The position numbers were made by a program, and so were the translations under genes. A stretch of 64,000 nucleotides of DNA, taken from Corynebacterium renale. Its GTDB lineage: Bacteria > Actinomycetota > Actinomycetes > Mycobacteriales > Mycobacteriaceae. Below are positions 17,001-25,680 of the stretch, one piece after another (position 1 is the stretch's first letter; each line of letters opens with the position of its first letter). Where the stretch lies: assembly GCF_002563965.1 (NCBI RefSeq), contig NZ_PDJF01000001.1, positions 248,001 through 312,000 on the forward strand. Direction: 5' to 3'. The notes under the pieces were generated by a model that was not told the origin of the DNA, ran no database searches, and saw only the letters and a program-made list of their open reading frames with translations.

Positions 17001-17787
17001 ACGACCCGGCAAACGACACAGAGACCACGTCCGGGCCATGGTGCACCACCAACTGGCACACGATAGCGCGGACTAGTGCGGCTGCTTCCTCCCCGGCTAC
17101 CGAAACGAACCGGAATGATGCCAAGGCAACTGAAACAGGGCTATGCTCAACATTTGCTGTTGCACGAACCACATGCCGTAGCGCAACTGCGCACACGGGG
17201 TCGAGGTCTTCGCTTGATCCCGAATCTTCCACCACGATGGGCGTGCACAGACTTGTCACTCCTAACCCGATTCGCGTGTCTAAAACATCGGGATCATCCG
17301 CGTTGCGTTCCCACATCCGCGGCCCGCCAATAAGCGACCACACATCGTGCGGGTGTGGGTGCTGGTGTATCTCGTGCTCGAGTTGGGCTTGCGCATTATT
17401 GATGGCGGCCTCACGTAATTCGCCGAGGTGGCGCAGGTAAGTGCGCCGCACTTCGTCAGTATCGTTACCGTTCGGTGGTGCAAACATGGTGAAGAATCCC
17501 ATGAGCATCATCAGTGGCATGACCAGCATCATCGGGCTAATCGTGCCACCTGAACCGTTACGGCTGCTTAAGAAAATTACGATGACCATCGCCGCCATCG
17601 CCGCAACCATGACCACCGGCATGAGCAGCCTGATTAATGGCTGTGGCCGGTGCACGTGCGCGGCAGGAACTTTTTCCGCAACGAGCTCACCCTGCGGCAA
17701 TGGTGGCGCGGGTTCGCGGTTAGATATATGCGTCGGTTCGACGACTACGCTCATGTCCCCCGAATCCCCCTTAATACGTATCCCCAT
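14047..17787 (-). CDS. eccC: ESX secretion ATPase EccC (FtsK/SpoIIIE type)
   Basis: 1246 residues, the undivided EccC form. Two transmembrane helices at about 52-73 and 82-103 are followed by three P-loop domains. Domain 1 has GATGSGKSE near residue 464 and Walker B IVVDEFSE. Domain 2 has GSPRTGKTQ near 802 with a degenerate Walker B (LLIDGWHS). Domain 3 has GSRGAGKTT near 1044 with YVLVDDAE. EccC is the motor that recognises Esx substrates and gates the ESX pore at the inner membrane. ATG 17787 (MGIRIKG) is chosen for its AAGGGG site 7 nt upstream; a later ATG (MSVVVEP, residue 12) is possible. Divergent from eccD across 193 bp. Confidence 0.96.
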   Translation of the reverse strand: MGIRIKGDSGDMSVVVEPTHISNREPAPPLPQGELVAEKVPAAHVHRPQPLIRLLMPVVMVAAMAAMVIVIFLSSRNGSGGTISPMMLVMPLMMLMGFFTMFAPPNGNDTDEVRRTYLRHLGELREAAINNAQAQLEHEIHQHPHPHDVWSLIGGPRMWERNADDPDVLDTRIGLGVTSLCTPIVVEDSGSSEDLDPVCAVALRHVVRATANVEHSPVSVALASFRFVSVAGEEAAALVRAIVCQLVVHHGPDVVSVSFAGSWEDNPDWQWMKWLPHTRENGVGTAPPDHRILVVDSASAGNSGANVEVQAGVQAGIQALHDSAHTLIVDCAGLQPGILNQVAQAEGLALHVSEGNVAVVTEDGPETIGRADAITTAQALDCSRRLARFTRATGVQDVRQDYPALLGITDTEDIDLGQIWDQPRTHAEKLQVPLGLSTTKAPVVLDIKESAHGGMGPHGLCIGATGSGKSELLRTFVIGLAATHSPDDLNLVLVDFKGGATFLGVEKLPHTSAVITNLEEEADLVARMHDAISGEMNRRQELLRKAGNFSNVVDYTAARNRGDLAPDGSPLPPLPALVIVVDEFSELLGQHPDFADLFVAVGRLGRSLQIHLLLASQRLEEGRLRGLDSHLSYRIGLRTFSAAESRQVLGVPDAYTLPTTPGAGYIKAAADDVVGFRAAYVSGPLEKTVALETDSLLEVRPFTQWPSAQVTEQTVLSTGETLLSAVVAAARREAGVRGQRAHRMWLPPLPARMELSAAMQLGAGNSAPGALSAVVGVIDRPYYQRQDPLIMDLSAGAGHIAIAGSPRTGKTQVLRTLATALAVTHSPDHVKFYGVDFSSGELETLSRLPHTAGIASRKDPERVARVIDEVMALIDDGGEDRHTVLLIDGWHSFADEHEELASNVASIAANGPRAKVHLVISTARWTSIRPAIRDLITTRYELRLGEPLDSLIDRNAQTHIPPKPGRGITSEKEDVLFALTSNQDIAHATRLWENSEPVPQLNVLPATLSSEELPDKEGNAIFLGLGGRRLEPVPWDSQHLVVIGSRGAGKTTTLRTAAKGICELGRSHARLVVLDPRRAHLGAFPEEMVAGYAATPDAMRELVTATAHTLRERLPGTDITPEQLVQRSWWDGPDIYVLVDDAELIDDAILRELLALIPHSQDVGLHLVFARSASGVGRAAYQPLMSALKAQLPAVLLLDSDKEEGAVFGLKPQRWIPGRGQFDRGGQLVGVIQVAQSDQVVGYGDA

Positions 17788-17980
17788 GGCACCACCCCTT
17801 GGTGCCTTGGCGCCCCACACTAGCATCTCCACGGACCGATATCGCCGGAATGGTTCGCACTTTACCCCCGCGTTACCCCCGGTGTAGCGCGGGGCCTCGG
17901 CGGTGGGCTAGAAATGAGGCACAACGACGGGGATGTGAAGCCGGGGTGGCCTCACACGCAGCGTTTTAGAGGGGGAATTG

Positions 17981-19303
17981 ATGCAATCTGTGCATGTCAG
18001 CCACACTATTGAAGCGATGGTGGCGGTGACTGTCCGGTTTCACGCCGGAGATTTCTTCGCGGAGGCAGATGTCACTGTCCCGCGAAAAGCAACATTGGCA
18101 GAGCTACTCAGCGACTTAATTGCGCTTACCGACGCACCACGGATTTCACGTCCGTGGCAACCCGCAACTCTGGCGGGGTCTCCGCTCAGCGCTACTGTCC
18201 CCCTTGCTGAAACAGCAGTGGATCACGGGGACATCCTTGTTTTCCAACCCCAGCATGCACGCCCGCAACCTATAGCTCGGGACGCAGCGGAATCGCTGGC
18301 ATATGCCGCGCAGGTTTCAGATAAGAACATCACCACGGCGCTACTTACGCACGGCGTTTCTGCAAGTGCGCTACTGCTTGGGCTGTGCGTGCTGTTGACG
18401 TGGCTACCGACGTGGGCGGCTTTAGGAATCGCCGGATTAGCAGGGACAATCGTGTGCTTATGGAAGCCGCAGATGTGGTCTGTGGCGTGGTGCACCATAG
18501 CGTGCCTGGCGTCAGGGGTGGCAGCCTGGGTGAGCGTAGACCACGTAGCCGGGTGGGCTTCCGGCCTTGCGACTGCCTGCGTACTCGTCTGCGCGGCGCA
18601 CCTCTGCCGAATAGCGACGGTATCGGTCCCAGTTGTAGCTGTGTTTCTGTCAGCCGGCGTATTAGGAAGCGTAGGTTTTGCATTTCAGCATGGCGGACCT
18701 GCAGTATTGGCTACCCACATAATGCTGCTCTGCGGCCCGCTTGTGGCTACCGCATGCGCGGGTCTTCACGTTCCACGGCTTCCGAGTGCCGGACAACCCC
18801 TTGAATTATCGGATCCGGCAATAAACGAGGCCGCAGATACAGCAACGCGAGCCACCAAGGCGCGTGAAATCTATAACGGCCTTATCGTTGGAGCTGCGGT
18901 GGTTCATTGCGGTGCACTCTTAGCTCTGGTGCTGCACCCACCGAAGGTAGCCACTGGGTGGTTGGTGGCTTTGTGCGCAGTGATTATGTGCGCCACCTGC
19001 ATCCATGCGGTGCGGCACAGTGCGGTCGTCGTTACTGTCGCGTACGGAATCATATCCGCGAGTGCTCTTCTCGCGGCCGGATGGCTTTCCATCTCTTTGG
19101 AAAACCCGTACGTGTCCGCGTTTTGCGGGCTCATTGCCGTAGCTGGTGTGAGCCTTCCGTTATGGTTACCGCGGTGCGGCCCCATCCAGCCGACCCAGTT
19201 GGTGTGGTGGGAACGTTTAGAAGGGATTTGCCTGGCAGCAATCTTCCCGCTGTCTTTGCACGTTGCAGGAGTCTTTGCACTCATTCGGCATTGGGGTATG
19301 TGA
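17981..19303 (+). CDS. eccD: ESX membrane channel component EccD
   Basis: 440 residues. An N-terminal ubiquitin-like cytosolic domain (about 1-95: VAVTVRFHAGDFFAEADVTV ... DHGDILVFQP) is followed by about eleven hydrophobic helices to the C-terminus. This is the EccD topology; two copies per protomer form the membrane vestibule in known ESX complexes. ATG 17981 follows a GAGGGGG Shine-Dalgarno; an upstream TTG at 17978 is less likely. The stop overlaps the mycP start (TGATG), so the two are coupled. Confidence 0.93.
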   Translation: MQSVHVSHTIEAMVAVTVRFHAGDFFAEADVTVPRKATLAELLSDLIALTDAPRISRPWQPATLAGSPLSATVPLAETAVDHGDILVFQPQHARPQPIARDAAESLAYAAQVSDKNITTALLTHGVSASALLLGLCVLLTWLPTWAALGIAGLAGTIVCLWKPQMWSVAWCTIACLASGVAAWVSVDHVAGWASGLATACVLVCAAHLCRIATVSVPVVAVFLSAGVLGSVGFAFQHGGPAVLATHIMLLCGPLVATACAGLHVPRLPSAGQPLELSDPAINEAADTATRATKAREIYNGLIVGAAVVHCGALLALVLHPPKVATGWLVALCAVIMCATCIHAVRHSAVVVTVAYGIISASALLAAGWLSISLENPYVSAFCGLIAVAGVSLPLWLPRCGPIQPTQLVWWERLEGICLAAIFPLSLHVAGVFALIRHWGM

Positions 19304-20454
19304 TGAAGTCTTCCCCATTGCGCCGTGCCCACCAGATGTGCGCCGTCCTGATTGCCAGCGGCCTGCTCACCGCAGCCGTTCCGGTTACGCTTCCGGGGGC
19401 GCACGCGCAAGAGCGGTGTGCTACCCCACTGCTGGTGCCACCACCGCCGCTGAACGATGCGTTCACTGATGTACACCGCCTAGCTCAAGGCGGAGGTGTC
19501 CGCGTAGCGGTTATCGATACCGGCGTTGCCAACCACCCTGAGCTGCGGGGTGTTATCCCGGGGGCGGATATCCTCGACCCGAAGAACCCGCGCCCGTTAG
19601 AAGATTGCACGTTCCACGGGACCATAGTGGCGGGAGTGATCGGTTCGTCTACCTACGGCGTTGCTCCGGGTTCGGAAATTATCAGTATCAGGCAGTCCGG
19701 CCAGTCTGGAACTATCGACGGCCTCACCGCCGCTATACATAACGCGGTGGATCTGGGCGCACGTGTGATTAATGTGTCGGTCGTCGCGTGCATGCCACGG
19801 GGCGAAGGGTTCGACGCGACTGCTCTGGATGAAGCCATCAATCGCGCGGAAGTATCAGGAGCGCTTATTGTGGCGGCGGCCGGCAATGCATCTTCGCAGT
19901 GCACCGCTGATTCGGCTGTTATCCCGGCGCACCACCCGCTTGTCGTTGCGGTCGGGTCTTCGGAGGAGCCGTACGTGCACGAGGACTATTCGATCCCCAT
20001 TCCCTCAAATCACCCCGTCCGACTTTCTGCCCCGGGCACGGTAAGCGTCGGGCTGTCTCCTTCCGGGGAGGGTTTTGCTTCGGGCATGGTAACGTCCCCG
20101 GGTTCGCCGGCTGCACCGTTCGTGGGGACAAGTTTCGCAGCACCCGTGGTCAGTGGGACCGTGGCTTTAATGCTGGAGCGCCGGCCCACGATGTCACCTG
20201 AGGAAATTCGCTCAGCGTTGAGGAGCGTGGCCCACCCCACCACGGGGCGGATGCTTATCGACGACGCCGTCAACGAAGCCCTCCACACTCCTCTCAGCGC
20301 CACGGCCCTACGCGTCCCCCCACCGGTGACTCCAGAACCGCCGGCCTATATTCGGCGCAGCCTCGCATTCGGCGTCACCGTCTTGGTTGGCGCGACGCTG
20401 GGGTGCATGATCACCGCGCTCATTCACCGCATTCGCAGGAAACCTAACCGCTAG
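19303..20454 (+). CDS. mycP: Mycosin, membrane-anchored subtilisin-like protease
   Basis: 383 residues. Signal peptide (1-35: basic start, hydrophobic core, AHAQ cleavage-like end), S8 protease domain with D72 (VIDTG), H105 (FHGTIVAGV), oxyanion N195 (AAGN) and S277 (GTSFAAP), then a Pro-rich linker and a C-terminal transmembrane helix (about 352-373) with a basic tail. Mycosins are required to stabilise the ESX membrane complex and trim some substrates. The frame is open far upstream inside eccD, but ATG 19303 at the TGATG junction gives the signal peptide. Cysteines at 39, 102, 163 and 200 may form the disulfides common in mycosins. Confidence 0.96.
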   Translation: MKSSPLRRAHQMCAVLIASGLLTAAVPVTLPGAHAQERCATPLLVPPPPLNDAFTDVHRLAQGGGVRVAVIDTGVANHPELRGVIPGADILDPKNPRPLEDCTFHGTIVAGVIGSSTYGVAPGSEIISIRQSGQSGTIDGLTAAIHNAVDLGARVINVSVVACMPRGEGFDATALDEAINRAEVSGALIVAAAGNASSQCTADSAVIPAHHPLVVAVGSSEEPYVHEDYSIPIPSNHPVRLSAPGTVSVGLSPSGEGFASGMVTSPGSPAAPFVGTSFAAPVVSGTVALMLERRPTMSPEEIRSALRSVAHPTTGRMLIDDAVNEALHTPLSATALRVPPPVTPEPPAYIRRSLAFGVTVLVGATLGCMITALIHRIRRKPNR

Positions 20455-21724
20455 CTTCTGCAGCGTCGCCCAGGACGCCACGGCGTGCCTGTTCCGCATC
20501 GAGTTTCGTCCCCTCGGGCAGGAGCGTGATGATCTCACGCGCCCCGGGCACTGGCTCGCCGCCGACAAGGGCTACGTCGCCAGCGGACACGAACTCGTGG
20601 CGCACTCCAGACGACGACACCCCCACGAATCCAAACCCAGTATCCACGATGGCGGCGCCCACCAGGCCTGGGGCTACGAAATGGGTGGCCTCACTTTCGC
20701 CGACCAACCGCACCCCTGGCGGCACGTCCTGAGACAACGCCAGCCCGCGGTCCACCACGCACACCGCCGGCGCGTCTCCGGCCTCACCCGCGCCAACACG
20801 CCGGCGCGGGCTCGGGTCCACGAATTCGACGTCGTGCGCCGGCAGGTACACCAGGTCAGCGCGCTGTTCTAAGTGAGCGATCTCGTTGACGTTGCCCACT
20901 CTGCGGGGGCGGCCGGTCCATTCGATGGCACGTGCTTGTGTCTCGGTCAGGTGGGTGGCGGAACGGTCGTCGACAAGCCACAAATCCGCACCGGTATCTA
21001 CTACCTGGCCTTCGGGAATACGGGTGTCGGGGCGCTGGCGCACAGCACTGAGCATCCCCGCGGGTGCCTGCCACCGTGGAGTTGCCGCGGTGATGTTCAG
21101 CGCCCGGCGCACTGCCCTCCCCTCAATCGATTCAGCAGGTGGAAGCAGCGTCCGGCCGGTGGCATCGATGAGGTATTCTTCCGCCCCTGACACCGCTAGG
21201 AGGCCCGCACCTTCCGGCCACGGGTCCGGGCGGTTATCCGCGCTGATCACCACGCGTTGCCCGTCGTGGCACACACTCCACACGGGAGGTGTGCCCGAAG
21301 TGAATCCTTCGAAAGAATAAGGAACCCGCGATAGTCCCAGGGGCGGTCCCACTGGCGTGTGCGCCAGCACGCTCGTCCCCACGCGGGCTGGCTGTGAGGC
21401 GTCGCCGGTAATCAAATGCGCCGATGTCAGGTTAGGCACCGGGTAGGCCACGCCGTCAAGGTGCACGTAGATCTGGTCCCCCGGCCCGCGCCAGAGTGCG
21501 GAATCCCCCGGATCTGGGTCTGGGGCAAGCCACCCGAAAAGGCCTGCCCCCAGGCCGACGAGCAGTGCGCTGACCCCGCCCATGATTGCGGCACGTCCGC
21601 GCCGTGAAAGCGGGTCGTGGATCATACGCACATCCCCGAAGACAAGGCCGTGGTACATCCGCCTCTGCAGGAATTTGTGCCCGGATACTTGCGCTTGCGT
21701 GGTCGAATAGAGCTGACGTTCCAC
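20444..21724 (-). CDS. eccB: ESX core component EccB
   Basis: 426 residues. The hallmark N-terminus QVSGHKFLQRRMYHGLVFGDVRMIHDPL is followed by a single transmembrane helix (about 46-66) and a large extracytoplasmic domain. Two conserved cysteines (SVCHDGQ and AVCVVDRG) would form the domain disulfide known in EccB. EccB binds EccC and rises into the periplasm-like space. GTG 21724 starts just behind a G-rich stretch. Encoded opposite to mycP, with the two 3' ends overlapping by 11 nt, an arrangement that separates eccB transcription from eccC and eccD-mycP. Confidence 0.95.
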   Translation of the reverse strand: MERQLYSTTQAQVSGHKFLQRRMYHGLVFGDVRMIHDPLSRRGRAAIMGGVSALLVGLGAGLFGWLAPDPDPGDSALWRGPGDQIYVHLDGVAYPVPNLTSAHLITGDASQPARVGTSVLAHTPVGPPLGLSRVPYSFEGFTSGTPPVWSVCHDGQRVVISADNRPDPWPEGAGLLAVSGAEEYLIDATGRTLLPPAESIEGRAVRRALNITAATPRWQAPAGMLSAVRQRPDTRIPEGQVVDTGADLWLVDDRSATHLTETQARAIEWTGRPRRVGNVNEIAHLEQRADLVYLPAHDVEFVDPSPRRRVGAGEAGDAPAVCVVDRGLALSQDVPPGVRLVGESEATHFVAPGLVGAAIVDTGFGFVGVSSSGVRHEFVSAGDVALVGGEPVPGAREIITLLPEGTKLDAEQARRGVLGDAAEASG

Positions 21725-21850
21725 CCCGAAACCCCCAAAATAGTTGTTTTACGTGTGGCCGCGACCCCCGCCGCGACATCTAGGCTCATACTTTACAGCA
21801 CACGAACTCCCCCGGCTAGGCCCGCTGTGCAGCACCGTGTCAGTGCCGCG

Positions 21851-24118
21851 TCAGTGGGGAGTCGGGATTCCCAGGCCGCGGCGTTGGGCTTCGTCGCTGA
21901 GGACGCCGCCGGAGGTCGTGTCGTCGAGAAGCACCAAATTGTCTGGCCGCTCCTCGAACTTGGTGGTCGGCCGGTGGTAGCGCTGATCTTCGCCCAGTTG
22001 GGAAGCGTATTGTTCGCTCAGCGCTGGTGGTAAGGAGTGTGGCGCAGATGCGCGCATCGCCGCAATTTCTTTATCGGTGAAGGCGGAGTTGATAGCCCAG
22101 ATGTGGATGTCGCCGTCGGCGTATACAAGGGTGACGCCAGGGCTAGTCCACAGGCCTTCAAGCAGGGGCCAGGATGGGCGTTGGAAATCCCAGAAATTTG
22201 GTGGCGACGTGTAGAAGAAGTGGACATTCTGGTTACGTGCAGCAGCGTCGACAGCATTTTCTGCCATCGGATCACCATGATCACCGTGGCCGAGGACGTT
22301 CGGGCGCCAGAACAACAGGTCGGTGTTCGACGATTCCTTCGGCAGCGGCCAGTAATAGTGGCGGAAGAGCGACGGCAACCCGTTGTAGGCGTACATCCAC
22401 CCCATACCATCGGCTGGTTCGCCGGCAATGTAGCCCTCGTACGCATGAGGCTGCCGGGCTAACCAATCCCACGCCTTCAAATCTGCCTGGGAAACCATCC
22501 GCCCATCCGTGCGCGCGGACTGGATCGCCCACTCTTCGCCGTCCTTGGTCTGCTGTGAGTACGCGGCCCACGCACCCCACCCGGCAGCCGTCGCCACGAT
22601 AAGTGACGCGGGCGTGGAAAACGCCGCCACCTTCTGCCACGGGCCCAAAGTAATAAGGCGAATCACCACCGAGACCCCAATCGCGGCGAACGCAAAAACG
22701 AATAGCGCCACCGGCATGATCAGCCGGTGCCCCGTGTTGTAATGCAAGGACGTGATGGCCGTAAGTAGGTCACCAACAGCGGTCTCAAAAGGCCGGAAGG
22801 AGTGCGCCGTTAACGCGATGGACAGGCCCGTAAACGCGAGCGCCCACGCATTGCCCCGCCACACCAGTACGGCAACCGCGCCAACCACTGCCGCGATGAG
22901 GATCCATTCCACGGCGATCTGGCCGAACTCGTCCACGTGTCGCGTTTCCATTCGGATTGCCTGCCACCACGACTCCGAGCGGGACACATCCTCGAAGGCG
23001 GTAAAGGAGGCCACTTCCTCCGTCGCCGAGGAGCCCGAGAACAACTGTGGGATAAGGATGACCACACCCACGATGCCGGTTCCGGCCAGCCAGCACAGAT
23101 CACGCAGCCGTCCCTTCCAGCCGGGGACCGCGGGACGCCACACTTGATACAACAGCCACCACAGCGCCACAACAAGGACAACGACCGTGATGGGCGCGGG
23201 GTGCAGTTGCACCACGCCAGCCATCGACAGCGCGGCAACGAACGCTGATGCTGGCGCGAACGGCACCCGCATGAAGAGGCCAATAACGGGACCAACCAGG
23301 GACATCGCCGCCACATACGGCCATGCCCCTACGTAGTGCCCGATCCAGAACAACACCGGTGAAGCAAAAACCATCACGCCCGCGAGCGCAGCTGCGATCT
23401 GCGCCGTGAGCCCCCGGTTGCCCACGATCTTCCACGCCACAACCGCGGCGGTAAGCGGAAAGCCGATTGCTGGCACTACCAAACCCATGGCGTTTGTCGC
23501 AGCGATCGTGCTCATGCTTGTCACCTCTGGCAGCAGGGCCGCCGCGGCATGCCACGCGCTCGGGTAATACAGGTGCTCCTGCGACTCGATAAACTGCAGC
23601 GCGCCCATCTTCGTTGGGGACGCGACCCCTTCTTCCACAATCCACCGGACAACGTTTGCGTGCCACTGCACGTCCCAGCCCTGAAAGATGTTGTCCAATC
23701 CGCCGGGGGTTTCTTCAAGTTGCCGGAAACCCCGGGCAACTAAGGTCCATGCACCGGCCACGACACCTATCGCAGGAACGATAACCCGGGGTTGCCAGTG
23801 GCGTCGCAAAGCAGCCTGCACCGAGTCGTAGTCTTTGGTGCGCAGCGATTCCCAATTTCCCTTGATCCGCTGCCAGTGCACGCCAATCCCCCAGGCGGTA
23901 GCGACAACCACGCTCACAATCAGCGCCGGGACCAACGCGGACTGGTACTCCACCCCCATTTCGCCTGCCGCCCACGCGCACAGACCATAGATCCCGAAAG
24001 TGACGGGGATGCTAGCCACCAGTGACCAGCCAAAACCCACCCCCGTGAGCAACGACACAACAAAACCCGGGACGCTGATCACAGCCAGAGTGTAGAAAGT
24101 CGCGCTCACTATATCCAT
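21851..24118 (-). CDS. Large polytopic membrane protein (DUF6541/GT-C-like)
   Basis: 755 residues with about twelve hydrophobic helices in the first 500 residues and a soluble C-terminal domain of about 230 residues. A loop after the early helices contains GWDVQWHANVVRWIVEEG and HLYYPSAWHA, the layout of GT-C-type membrane glycosyltransferases, with Asp and His in the first large loop. I place it in the actinobacterial DUF6541-type family by layout and by its position next to truA, not by a proven motif. A role in cell-envelope glycan assembly is inference. The 126 bp between it and eccB hold the eccB promoter area. Confidence 0.7.
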   Translation of the reverse strand: MDIVSATFYTLAVISVPGFVVSLLTGVGFGWSLVASIPVTFGIYGLCAWAAGEMGVEYQSALVPALIVSVVVATAWGIGVHWQRIKGNWESLRTKDYDSVQAALRRHWQPRVIVPAIGVVAGAWTLVARGFRQLEETPGGLDNIFQGWDVQWHANVVRWIVEEGVASPTKMGALQFIESQEHLYYPSAWHAAAALLPEVTSMSTIAATNAMGLVVPAIGFPLTAAVVAWKIVGNRGLTAQIAAALAGVMVFASPVLFWIGHYVGAWPYVAAMSLVGPVIGLFMRVPFAPASAFVAALSMAGVVQLHPAPITVVVLVVALWWLLYQVWRPAVPGWKGRLRDLCWLAGTGIVGVVILIPQLFSGSSATEEVASFTAFEDVSRSESWWQAIRMETRHVDEFGQIAVEWILIAAVVGAVAVLVWRGNAWALAFTGLSIALTAHSFRPFETAVGDLLTAITSLHYNTGHRLIMPVALFVFAFAAIGVSVVIRLITLGPWQKVAAFSTPASLIVATAAGWGAWAAYSQQTKDGEEWAIQSARTDGRMVSQADLKAWDWLARQPHAYEGYIAGEPADGMGWMYAYNGLPSLFRHYYWPLPKESSNTDLLFWRPNVLGHGDHGDPMAENAVDAAARNQNVHFFYTSPPNFWDFQRPSWPLLEGLWTSPGVTLVYADGDIHIWAINSAFTDKEIAAMRASAPHSLPPALSEQYASQLGEDQRYHRPTTKFEERPDNLVLLDDTTSGGVLSDEAQRRGLGIPTPH

Positions 24119-24167
24119 GGGATAAGAATATAACCGTTCCGCTCAAGGTGGTGCGGTATCCACGCTC

Positions 24168-24188
24168 GCTTATCGACGCCCATCCGGC
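24168..24188. repeat. Palindromic-repeat half-site at the truA 3' end
   Basis: GCTTATCGACGCCC-ATCCGGC, one copy of the interspersed motif described in the findings. On the minus strand it supplies the last TruA codons (Gly-Arg-Arg-stop). Confidence 0.6.
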
Positions 24189-25045
24189 AGCTCACGGCGC
24201 GCCCGAGTCATTTCTGCGCGTTCCTGCAGCCTCTGCTCATCCGGGTACACCGCCCGCACCAAAGTCAGCCCGCATGCAGGCGCTAAGGGAACCTCCGGGT
24301 GCCGGGCCTTCTCTGAAAGCATGGCCTCCGGGAACTCGAGGGTCTTCTTGCCCTGGCCGACTGTCAGACAACAGCCAACGAGGGAGCGCACCATGTTCCA
24401 ACAGAACGCGTCTGCCACCACTGTTGCTTCGTATACCTGTGGCTCAGCAGACGTGGACACGTCGCGCCACCTAAATTGGTGGAGATCACGGATCGTCGTG
24501 GCGTGCGGTTTCGCACGGCAGAACGCGGCGAAATCATGCAGCCCGACGAGGACATCTGCGGTAGCTTGCATCAGTTCCAGGTCCACCGGGCGTCCCCACT
24601 GCGCTGTATCACGGACTCGCTGTGGCAGAGGACCCGCGGGATGAGTGGTCACGCGGTACACGTATTCGCGGGATAATGCCGAAAATCGGGCATCAAAACC
24701 ATCGGGTGCAATAGCCACCGAACGGATCGACACATCGGGATCCAACAGTTTCGCTAGACGCCGCACCAGACGACCGGGGTCACCGGAAAGACTACGCTGC
24801 TCCAACGCCGGTCGTGGGAAATCACAATGGGCAACCTGGCCCAGGGCGTGCACGCCGGCGTCCGTGCGCCCCGCGACAGTCAAGTGGATAGGTTCACGTG
24901 CCACGAGGGTGAGGGCATCTTCAATAACGGCTTGGACAGTGCGTAAGGCGGGATCTTTCTGACGAGCCCAACCGTGGAAGTCGGTGCCGTCGTAAGCAAT
25001 ATCGAACCGGAGGCGAACGCGATCTCCGGTGGGTTCTTCAGTCAT
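24170..25045 (-). CDS. truA: tRNA pseudouridine(38-40) synthase TruA
   Basis: 291 residues. The catalytic aspartate is D62 in GRTDAGVHA; upstream is the entry motif AYDGTDFHGWARQ and downstream SREYVYRV and the FCRAKPH / F-W-N-M-V-R-S stretch typical of TruA. It isomerises uridines 38-40 in the anticodon arm of tRNAs. The C-terminal residues DGRR and the stop codon are formed by an interspersed repeat half-site, so the tail may have been altered by that insertion. Follows rplQ after a terminator, hence probably separately expressed. Confidence 0.95.
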   Translation of the reverse strand: MTEEPTGDRVRLRFDIAYDGTDFHGWARQKDPALRTVQAVIEDALTLVAREPIHLTVAGRTDAGVHALGQVAHCDFPRPALEQRSLSGDPGRLVRRLAKLLDPDVSIRSVAIAPDGFDARFSALSREYVYRVTTHPAGPLPQRVRDTAQWGRPVDLELMQATADVLVGLHDFAAFCRAKPHATTIRDLHQFRWRDVSTSAEPQVYEATVVADAFCWNMVRSLVGCCLTVGQGKKTLEFPEAMLSEKARHPEVPLAPACGLTLVRAVYPDEQRLQERAEMTRARRELPDGRR

Positions 25046-25070
25046 GGTGCATAGAGTATGGGGAAGGCAG

Positions 25071-25110
25071 GCATAAAGAAAACCCGGAGCCCCTGGGCGG
25101 GTCTCCGGGT
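25071..25110 (-). terminator. Terminator after rplQ
   Basis: Minus strand: ACCCGGAG pairs with CTCCGGGT around a 13-nt loop, followed by TTTTCTTTAT. It ends the alpha operon (rpsM to rplQ). Confidence 0.85.
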
Positions 25111-25126
25111 CTGCTAGCTGAGAAGT

Positions 25127-25621
25127 TTACTTCTCTTCAGCAGCGTCCTCTGCAGGAGCTTCAGCTTCTTCAGCCTGTGCTTCTTCAGCTTCTTCTGCCT
25201 TAGCTTCTTCAGCCTTCTTGGAAGCAGCTGCGCGGGTTGCGCGCTCTGCCTCGGTGGAAGCGGTTGGCTCCAGGACCAGAGAGATCTGGGATACTGGGGC
25301 GTTGTCGCCAGCACGGTTCTCCAGCTTGATGATGCGGGTGTAACCGCCATCGCGGCCTTCGAACTTCGGTGCCAGTTCGTTGAACAGGTAGGATACAACG
25401 TCCTTGTTGTTCAGTTCAGCCTGAACGAGGCGGATGTTGTGGAGTCCACCCTTCTTAGCCTTGGTAATCAGCTTTTCTGCGTATGGACGCAGGACCTTTG
25501 CCTTGGCGTGGGTGGTCTTGATTGCGCCGTGCTCGAACAGCTGTGCAGCCAGGTTGGAAAGAATCTTCCGCTGGTGCTGCGCGGAACCGCCGAGGCGAGC
25601 GCCCTTCTTAGGGGTTGGCAT
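25127..25621 (-). CDS. rplQ: 50S ribosomal protein L17
   Basis: 164 residues. The L17 domain (1-120) is recognised by [20 protein letters not shown] and [14 protein letters not shown]. The last 40 residues form an Ala/Glu/Lys-rich helical tail ([14 protein letters not shown]), longer than in E. coli and common in corynebacteria. Last gene of the rpsM-rpsK-rpsD-rpoA-rplQ operon. Confidence 0.98.
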   Translation of the reverse strand: MPTPKKGARLGGSAQHQRKILSNLAAQLFEHGAIKTTHAKAKVLRPYAEKLITKAKKGGLHNIRLVQAELNNKDVVSYLFNELAPKFEGRDGGYTRIIKLENRAGDNAPVSQISLVLEPTASTEAERATRAAASKKAEEAKAEEAEEAQAEEAEAPAEDAAEEK

Positions 25622-25680
25622 TAGGAACTCCTCGTGAAATTTTGGTGATGATCGGTTGTGCTACGCGTCAGTAATTGTGA

